From Candidatus Legionella polyplacis (lineage in GTDB: Bacteria > Pseudomonadota > Gammaproteobacteria > Legionellales > Legionellaceae): DNA of 64,000 nt. The position numbers and the translations under genes were made by a program. Where the stretch lies: positions 62,001 to 126,000 of the forward strand of contig NZ_CP135136.1 in NCBI RefSeq assembly GCF_037013735.1, written 5' to 3'. Positions 57,976-64,000 of the stretch are shown here, piece by piece (within the stretch, counting starts at the first letter, position 1; every line of letters begins with the position of its first letter). The notes under the pieces are model-generated. The model made no database searches and was not told the origin of the DNA. It was given only the letters and a program-made list of their open reading frames with translations.

Positions 57976-58626
57976 ATGAATAAAGAAAGAAATAACATGT
58001 TGAAAAAACAATTATATTACGGATATATAACAAATAAAAAAATCCTTGATATTTTTAATAATATACCTAGACACATTTTTGTTCAAAATAAATTTAAAAC
58101 ATTCTCCTATTCTGATATGAGAATACCAATTAATTATGGTCAATATATGTTAACTCCATTAGAAGAAGCCATTATTCTACAATCTTTATTTTTAAAAGGA
58201 AATGAAAAAATATTAGAAATTGGAACAGGAACAGGGTTTTTTACAGCAATATTAAGTAAATTATCCAAAAAAATTATAAGTATTGATTATTATGAAGAAT
58301 TTATAAAAACAGCTGAAAATAAATTAAAAGCCCTATCTATCAGAAATATACAATTAATCAAAAAAGATTTTAACACCTACAAATGCAACAATAAATATTT
58401 ATTCGATATATTAATCTGTACAGCAGCAATAGATAAAATAAAAATACCATATTTATTAAAATTTTTATCTAATGGAAAATTATTTACTATATTAAAAAAC
58501 AAATTAACAATGAAAGGAATTTTATTTATTATTCAAAATAATAAAATTATTAAACAAAATATATTGTTTGAAACAATTACAACTCCGATAATTGATCACT
58601 CAAATAAAAAAATATTTATATTATAA
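57976..58626 (+). CDS. pcm: Protein-L-isoaspartate O-methyltransferase family protein
   Basis: Pcm-family enzymes methylate isoaspartyl residues in aged proteins. The 216-residue protein has the N-terminal ERNNMLKKQLYYG (family R..MI..QLR), PRHIFVQ (PR..FVP) and PINYGQYMLTPLEEAI. The SAM-binding motif is ILEIGTGTGFFTAILSKL, with a following FDILICTAA. It is the form with a C-terminal region shorter and more divergent than E. coli Pcm. This may be the Legionella-type homologue whose exact substrate is not proven. Confidence 0.88.
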   Translation: MNKERNNMLKKQLYYGYITNKKILDIFNNIPRHIFVQNKFKTFSYSDMRIPINYGQYMLTPLEEAIILQSLFLKGNEKILEIGTGTGFFTAILSKLSKKIISIDYYEEFIKTAENKLKALSIRNIQLIKKDFNTYKCNNKYLFDILICTAAIDKIKIPYLLKFLSNGKLFTILKNKLTMKGILFIIQNNKIIKQNILFETITTPIIDHSNKKIFIL

Positions 58627-58632
58627 AAATTT

Positions 58633-58655
58633 ATTTATCAAGTAACTTGATAAAT
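58633..58655. repeat. Perfect inverted repeat after pcm (possible terminator)
   Basis: ATTTATCAAG and CTTGATAAAT form a 10-base-pair stem with a 3-base loop, starting 7 bases after the pcm stop. No T-tract follows on the plus strand, so terminator function is uncertain; it could instead protect the mRNA 3' end. Confidence 0.4.
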
Positions 58656-58811
58656 ATCAAAATATAAAATTTAAAAAACTAAATATTTAAATTTACTTTT
58701 TAAAAACTCATAATAACTAATCTAATACAAAAAACAATACATTATTTCCCAAATAAAAATTTATACATATAATATATAATAACAACATTATATACACTAA
58801 CTATATCAATA

Positions 58812-60542
58812 ATGCGTATATCTAAATGGTTTTTATCGACAAATAAAAATCCTATAAATAATAAAGAAAATATTTCTTATCAATTGATGATAAAATCTGG
58901 AATTATACGAAAAATTAGTACAGGACTATATACATGGATGCCACTAGGATTAAAAATACTTCAAAAAATAAAAAATTTAATTAGAAAAGAAATGAATAAA
59001 AATTATGCAATAGAAATACTTATGCCAATATTGCAACCATCAACATTATGGAAACAAACTGGAAGATGGAATATATTTGGAAATCAATTAATGAAATTAA
59101 AAAATAATCATTACAAAGAATATTGTCTATCTCCTACTCATGAAGAAATTATTACTAAATTAATTAAACATGAACTAAAATCATACAAGCAATTACCTAT
59201 TATTTTTTATCAAATCCAAAATAAATTTAGAGATGAAATCAGACCAAGATTTGGAACAATAAGAACACAAGAATTCATCATGAAAGATGCCTATTCCTTT
59301 CATTTAAATAATGAATGCCTAAAAAAAACTTATAAAATAATGCGTGAAACTTATTGTAATATATTTAATAAATTAAAATTAAATTATCGTATTGTAAAAG
59401 CTAATAACGGAAACATAGGAGGGAATATATCACATGAATTCCAAATCTTAACAAATATTGGAGAAGATATAATTATCTATAGCAATAGTAGTAACTATGC
59501 TGCAAATTTAGAACAAGCTACCGATTTAAAATCTTCAACAAAATATTATCAATCCACAATAAAATCTAATATTAATTATTACAATAATAATAAAACAAAT
59601 AAAAAAATATTTAAAATTACGTCAAATAATGAAATATCTATTTTCCTTAAAACAAAAAAAGAAAAAATTGTAAAAACTTTTATTGCTGAAGGAAAAAATA
59701 GTCCATTTATAGCATTAATTTTAAAAGAAAACGATGAACTTAATTTAACTAAAGCTGAAAAACATCCATTAATAAAGTCACCAATAAAATTAATTGAAGA
59801 AAGCACTATAAAAAAAATCTTTAATACATTACCTTGCTTTTTAGGACCAATTAATTTAAAAATTCCAATTATAGTTGATTACCATGCTCTTATGGTAAAA
59901 GATTTTATTTGTGGAGCCAATGAAATAAATAAATTTTATTTAAACGTAAAATGGGGAAAAGACGTACATTATAATGATGTTTATGATTTAAGAAAAGTAC
60001 AAGTAGGAGATCTAAGTCCAGATGGAAAAGGAAAACTAAAATCCTGTAAAGGGATAGAAATAGCACATATATTCCAAATTGGAAATAAATATTCAAAAAT
60101 ATTAAATGCAAAAATCTTAAATAAAAATCATAAACTTACAAATTTAGTTATGGGATGTTATGGCTTGGGAATCAGTCGAATGATTGCAGCCATTATTGAA
60201 CAATTTCATGATGAAAATGGAATTATATGGCCATTCGAGATCGCTCCATTTCAAATAGTTATAATTCCAATAAATGCACATCAATCAAATTTAATTAAAA
60301 CTATATCAGAAAATATATATCAACAACTAATCAAAGAAAACTGGGATGTACTATTGGATGACAGAAATGAAAAACCTGGTATTTTATTTATGGATCATGA
60401 TTTAATTGGTATACCACACCATTTAATTATCAGTAAAAAAAATATAAAAAATAATCTTATTGAATATAAATCTAGAAAAAATAAAGAAAAACATCTAATT
60501 CCTATAGATAACATTATTCAATTCATAAAAACACTAAAATAA
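58812..60542 (+). CDS. proS: Prolyl-tRNA synthetase (bacterial type with editing domain)
   Basis: This class II synthetase charges tRNA-Pro. The 576-residue protein has the N-terminal LMIKSGIIRKISTGLYTWMP, motif 2 FRDEIRPRFGTIRTQEFIMKD, CLSPTHEE and motif 3 GCYGLGISRMIAA. Between motifs 2 and 3 it has the inserted YbaK-like editing domain, in drifted form. The C-terminal anticodon domain ends with GIPHHLIISKKNI. Full length (E. coli 572). Confidence 0.97.
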   Translation: MRISKWFLSTNKNPINNKENISYQLMIKSGIIRKISTGLYTWMPLGLKILQKIKNLIRKEMNKNYAIEILMPILQPSTLWKQTGRWNIFGNQLMKLKNNHYKEYCLSPTHEEIITKLIKHELKSYKQLPIIFYQIQNKFRDEIRPRFGTIRTQEFIMKDAYSFHLNNECLKKTYKIMRETYCNIFNKLKLNYRIVKANNGNIGGNISHEFQILTNIGEDIIIYSNSSNYAANLEQATDLKSSTKYYQSTIKSNINYYNNNKTNKKIFKITSNNEISIFLKTKKEKIVKTFIAEGKNSPFIALILKENDELNLTKAEKHPLIKSPIKLIEESTIKKIFNTLPCFLGPINLKIPIIVDYHALMVKDFICGANEINKFYLNVKWGKDVHYNDVYDLRKVQVGDLSPDGKGKLKSCKGIEIAHIFQIGNKYSKILNAKILNKNHKLTNLVMGCYGLGISRMIAAIIEQFHDENGIIWPFEIAPFQIVIIPINAHQSNLIKTISENIYQQLIKENWDVLLDDRNEKPGILFMDHDLIGIPHHLIISKKNIKNNLIEYKSRKNKEKHLIPIDNIIQFIKTLK

Positions 60543-60899
60543 TATTAGATTATATAAAAACGCAAATTAATAAACATAAAACTAAATTAATCTTTTCGAA
60601 AAAAAATTGTTTAACATTACACAATATTAAATACCATACACCCATTTAACAATATAAAAACATAAATTATGTTTTTAATATTTTTAATTTTTATCTAAAA
60701 ACTAATAAATAGTAATTTTATAATGTATCATCTTTCAATGTATTAATAAAATTATATTTTATATTTTATTATTATCATCTATAATTATTTTAGATTTAAC
60801 TATTTTTAAATTTATTGAATAATAACAAATATATAAAAATATCAAAAAACAAAATTTTTATTTTAATCACAAAATTTATTTTTGTTAAATATATGTAAA
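60543..60899. other. Intergenic stretch between proS and leuS
   Basis: About 350 AT-rich bases, both flanking genes on the plus strand. It includes a 9-base-pair AT-only stem with a 3-base loop at 60656-60676. No gene was recognised. It should contain the leuS promoter. Confidence 0.5.
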
Positions 60900-63374
60900 A
60901 TGGATATAAATTATCTTCCAAAAAAAATTGAAAAAATTACTCAAGAATATTGGAAAGAAAAAAAAGTTTTTAATGTTTTTAAAGATTCAAATAAAAAAAA
61001 ATTCTACTGCTTATCTATGTTTCCATATCCAAGTGGAGATCTACATATAGGACATGTACGAAATTACACAATAGGAGACATCATAGCCAGATATCAAAGA
61101 TCATTGGGAAAAAATGTATTACATCCAATTGGATGGGATGCTTTTGGTCTTCCAGCTGAAAATGCCGCCATAAAACATAAGATTAATCCACAAAAATGGA
61201 CAGAAAAAAATATAAAACGTATGAAAAAACAATTATTAAAATTGGGAAATTCATACGATTGGAATAGAGAAATTAATACATGTAATCCAAATTATTATCA
61301 ATGGGAACAATGGTTTTTTATTAAACTATATGAAAAAGGACTTATCTACAGGAAAAAAACTCTTGTTAATTGGGATCCAATAGATAAAACAGTATTAGCC
61401 AACGAACAAGTAATTAATGGAAAAGGATGGAGATCAGGAGCTACAATAGAACAAAAAGAAATATCACAATGGTTTATTAAAATAACTTCATATGCAAAAG
61501 AATTATTAAAAAATTTAAATACATTAGATAAATGGCCAAATAAAGTAAAGCAAATGCAATATAATTGGATAGGAAAGTCCAAAGGATATGAAATTAATTT
61601 TCAAATAAATCACAATACGAAATTATTAAAAATATATACAACAAGATTAGATCTTATTATGGGAGTAACATATATAGCTATCGCTCCTGATCATTCTTTA
61701 GCAAAAGAAATCGCGAAACAAGATATAAATATCAGTAACTTTATTAAAAATTGCTATAAAACAGCAATAACAGAAGAAAATATAGTTACCTCAAAAAAAC
61801 ATGGAATAAAAACTAACATTATTGCAATTCATCCAATTACCAAAACCAAAATTCCTATTTGGATAGTCAATTTTATATTAATGCAATATAATTTAAAAGC
61901 AATAATGGTAGCACCAGCACATGATCAATGTAACTGGGAATTTGCAAAACAAAATAATATACCTATAAAAGAAGTTATTATTCCTTTTAACAAATTAAAA
62001 CATGACTATAACCAATCTGCCTTTACCCAAGAAGGTTATTTAATAAATTCAGGACAATTTAATAACTTATCTTCAAAGAAAGCAAATAAAGAAATTATTC
62101 GTTTTTTAATAAAACATGGTTATGGAAATACTTCTATTAATTTACGTATTAGAGATTGGAGTATATCCAGACAACGATATTGGGGTACTCCTATCCCAAT
62201 GATTCATTGTAATCAATGCGGAATAATTCCAGTTCAAGAAAAACATTTACCAATAATTCTACCTAAAATACATTCTTTCAAACATAAAAAACTATCCTTA
62301 TCTAATTTTCCCAATTTTTATAAAATAAAATGTCATAAATGTAAAAAAAATGCTACTAGAGATACAGATACTTTAGATACATTTTTTCAATCTTCCTGGT
62401 ATTACGTTAGATTTACCTGTCCCACACAACATAATACAATGACTAATAATGAAACTAACTATTGGATGCCAGTTGATCAATATGTTGGAGGAATTGAACA
62501 TGCTGTTATGCATTTATTATACGCTAGATTTTTTTATAAACTCATGAGAGATGAAAAATTAGTACAATATAACGAACCATTTAAAAAATTACTCACTCAA
62601 GGAATGGTCATTAAAGATGGACAAAAAATGTCTAAATCATTAGGAAATATCATAAACGTAAATTATTTAATTGATAAATATGGAGCTGATGCAACACGAT
62701 TATTTATCATCTTCCTAGCTCCACCAGAACAAAATTTAGAATGGTCTTCTAATAATTCTATAAAAGGAATACATAAATTCCTAACAAAACTTTGGAATTT
62801 TTCATATAAAAATAGAAAGTTATATTTGAAATTAAATAATTCCACTGTAAATGATAATTTTCTAAACTTAGAAAAATCTGAATATAAATTAAAAAAATTT
62901 TATTCTTCCATATACAAAATTTTAGAAAAAATTAATTTCAGTTATAAAAATCATAAATTTAACACGATTGTATCAAATGCAATGAAACTTTTTAAAAAAA
63001 TAATCAAATTTACTATTGAAACAAAAAAAGATGAATATCTTATTTATATTAGCACAAGTATATTATTAAGGATATTAGCACCAATTGCACCACATATTTG
63101 TCATGTTTTATGGATTAATTTAGGATTTAAAGACATCATAATAGATGCAAAATGGCCGAAAATAGATAAAAACATTATTAATTTTAATGAGAAAAAAATT
63201 TGTATTCAAATAAATGGAAAATTTAAATCTTTTTTAAAGATATCAAAAAACATTTCAAAACAAAAATTATTATCCTTAACTAAACAACATATGAAAAAAT
63301 ATTTAGAAGAAAAAAAAATCACAAATATTATTTATATCGTTGATAAAAAAATAATAAATCTAATTGTGAAATAA
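60900..63374 (+). CDS. leuS: Leucyl-tRNA synthetase
   Basis: This class I synthetase charges tRNA-Leu. It has [16 protein letters not shown] with the HIGH motif, [13 protein letters not shown] and a CP1 editing domain ([17 protein letters not shown]). A zinc-binding insert (HCNQCG...CHKCKK) and KMSKS in [10 protein letters not shown] follow. I chose the ATG at 60900 (824 residues, [12 protein letters not shown]), which fits the family start. A TTG six codons earlier is less likely. It is followed, after a 196-base spacer, by holA. Confidence 0.97.
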   Translation: MDINYLPKKIEKITQEYWKEKKVFNVFKDSNKKKFYCLSMFPYPSGDLHIGHVRNYTIGDIIARYQRSLGKNVLHPIGWDAFGLPAENAAIKHKINPQKWTEKNIKRMKKQLLKLGNSYDWNREINTCNPNYYQWEQWFFIKLYEKGLIYRKKTLVNWDPIDKTVLANEQVINGKGWRSGATIEQKEISQWFIKITSYAKELLKNLNTLDKWPNKVKQMQYNWIGKSKGYEINFQINHNTKLLKIYTTRLDLIMGVTYIAIAPDHSLAKEIAKQDINISNFIKNCYKTAITEENIVTSKKHGIKTNIIAIHPITKTKIPIWIVNFILMQYNLKAIMVAPAHDQCNWEFAKQNNIPIKEVIIPFNKLKHDYNQSAFTQEGYLINSGQFNNLSSKKANKEIIRFLIKHGYGNTSINLRIRDWSISRQRYWGTPIPMIHCNQCGIIPVQEKHLPIILPKIHSFKHKKLSLSNFPNFYKIKCHKCKKNATRDTDTLDTFFQSSWYYVRFTCPTQHNTMTNNETNYWMPVDQYVGGIEHAVMHLLYARFFYKLMRDEKLVQYNEPFKKLLTQGMVIKDGQKMSKSLGNIINVNYLIDKYGADATRLFIIFLAPPEQNLEWSSNNSIKGIHKFLTKLWNFSYKNRKLYLKLNNSTVNDNFLNLEKSEYKLKKFYSSIYKILEKINFSYKNHKFNTIVSNAMKLFKKIIKFTIETKKDEYLIYISTSILLRILAPIAPHICHVLWINLGFKDIIIDAKWPKIDKNIINFNEKKICIQINGKFKSFLKISKNISKQKLLSLTKQHMKKYLEEKKITNIIYIVDKKIINLIVK

Positions 63375-63570
63375 TTATATATACTTTTAATACCATTAAT
63401 TATTTTAAATTAAATGTTTTAAAACTTTTAAAATCTTTAAAAGAGATATAACTGATAATTCATTTAAATAAAATAATTCTAATTAATTAAAATTAAAATA
63501 ATTCTTTTTTATTTATTAAAAATTTTATAAATTACTTTTTTACCAAAACAAAATATTTATGTAAAAAATT

Positions 63571-64000
63571 ATGAATAATATAAAAATAACAATTAATTCT
63601 ACAAATAAAATTTTCTTTTTTATTGGAAATGATACCATCTTTTCAAGATACTATAAAAAATATATACAAACACTGTTAATTTCCAATAAACAATATGAAA
63701 TAATTAATATTTTTATAAAAAAAATATCAGAATTAATTAACATTCAAAAAAAAATCTCAATCTATCCATTGTTATGTAAAACTTTTATTTTTAATATTTT
63801 TTTTGACGGAAAAAATCTAAATTTTGAAGAAAAAAAACTCATAAAACAATGTATAAAATCTATCAATCCATGTAATGTACTAGTACTACATTTTCCGTTT
63901 TTAATTATATCACAACTTAAAGAATTTAATAACCTTAATGAAATTAAAATAATTGAAATAAAAAAAATATCTTCAAAAATTATTTACAATTGGATTGTTC
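63571..64000 (+). CDS. holA: Probable DNA polymerase III delta subunit HolA (runs off window)
   Basis: Delta opens the beta clamp ring in the clamp loader. The visible 143 residues start MNNIKITINSTNKIFFFIGND, where IFFFIGND matches the LY.I.GDE strand of HolA. The later segment SIYPLLCKTFIFNIFFDGK fits the family pattern (slFa.k.lieirl) and CNVLVLHFP fits the following strand. Conservation is weak, and the position after leuS (leuS-lptE-holA in gammaproteobacteria) is the main support. The C-terminus is outside the window. Confidence 0.65.
   Translation, partial: MNNIKITINSTNKIFFFIGNDTIFSRYYKKYIQTLLISNKQYEIINIFIKKISELINIQKKISIYPLLCKTFIFNIFFDGKNLNFEEKKLIKQCIKSINPCNVLVLHFPFLIISQLKEFNNLNEIKIIEIKKISSKIIYNWIV

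Noticed and set aside
57811-58011. A 66-codon minus-strand frame upstream of pcm
   Set aside because: It overlaps the pcm start and has a low-complexity hydrophobic sequence with no known family pattern.
60656-60676. Terminator hairpin after proS
   Set aside because: The stem is almost entirely A-T and lies over 110 bases after the gene; such palindromes are expected by chance at this composition.

Overview
This window is from a very AT-rich, shrunken bacterial chromosome. By eye only about a fifth to a quarter of bases are G or C. Coding regions are full of lysine, isoleucine and asparagine, and poly-A/poly-T tracts are common. There are no mobile elements, phage genes or CRISPR arrays. Almost every gene is a conserved housekeeping gene. 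The set is gammaproteobacterial (minC, secA with a zinc tail, kdsC, rlmN-ndk, ribF-ileS-lspA, ccmABCDEFGH, ibaG-murA, leuS-holA) and looks like an obligate intracellular symbiont. Several features point towards a Legionella-type ancestor: a long tryptophanyl-tRNA synthetase, an EnhA-like L,D-transpeptidase, an isoaspartyl-methyltransferase homologue, nicotinate phosphoribosyltransferase, rubredoxin and NhaA. A louse symbiont such as Legionella polyplacis would fit, but this assignment is an inference from gene content and has not been tested by alignment.

Layout. 1-5 kb: plsX (cut by the window edge), rpmF, mnmA, erpA and aspS. 5-10 kb: a Nif3-family gene, murA, ibaG, kdsC, rlmN and ndk. 10-16 kb: minC, tRNA-Phe, secA, a divergent pair of poorly characterised proteins (RpfE-like and Mth938-like) and tRNA-Ser(GGA). 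16-20 kb: dnaQ, rnhA, murE, rsmH and RNase P RNA. 20-24 kb: iscA, iscS, suhB, sppA, tRNA-Ser(GCT) and tRNA-Arg(ACG). 24-34 kb: htpG, a 55-residue rubredoxin, folK, lspA-ileS-ribF and the groES-groEL operon. The groESL operon keeps a recognisable sigma-32 promoter and a GC-rich terminator. 34-39 kb: a Bax-inhibitor family protein, tldD, pncB and ispA. 39-45 kb: the cytochrome c maturation operon ccmABCDEFGH, including a small ccmD. 45-52 kb: dnaE, ligA and mutY. 52-64 kb: ubiG, trpS, ybeY, nhaA, purine nucleoside phosphorylase, an L,D-transpeptidase, pcm, proS, leuS and the start of holA.

How they fit together. The cell keeps translation (six tRNA ligases or tRNA-modifying enzymes, plus tRNAs), Fe-S carriers, peptidoglycan and Kdo synthesis, c-type cytochrome maturation, ubiquinone synthesis, chaperones and a small replication/repair set. 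It salvages nicotinate and purine nucleosides and keeps steps of the FAD and folate pathways, which suits a nutritional symbiont.

The most interesting signals are partial losses inside retained genes. CcmG has lost its redox CxxC motif. SuhB has lost several metal-binding residues. DnaE stops before its tau-binding domain. mutY is split exactly at an A10 tract. IspA has a substitution in its second Asp-rich motif. iscS-iscA lack iscU, rsmH-murE lack ftsL/ftsI, and minC stands apart from minDE. I saw no clear new multi-gene system.
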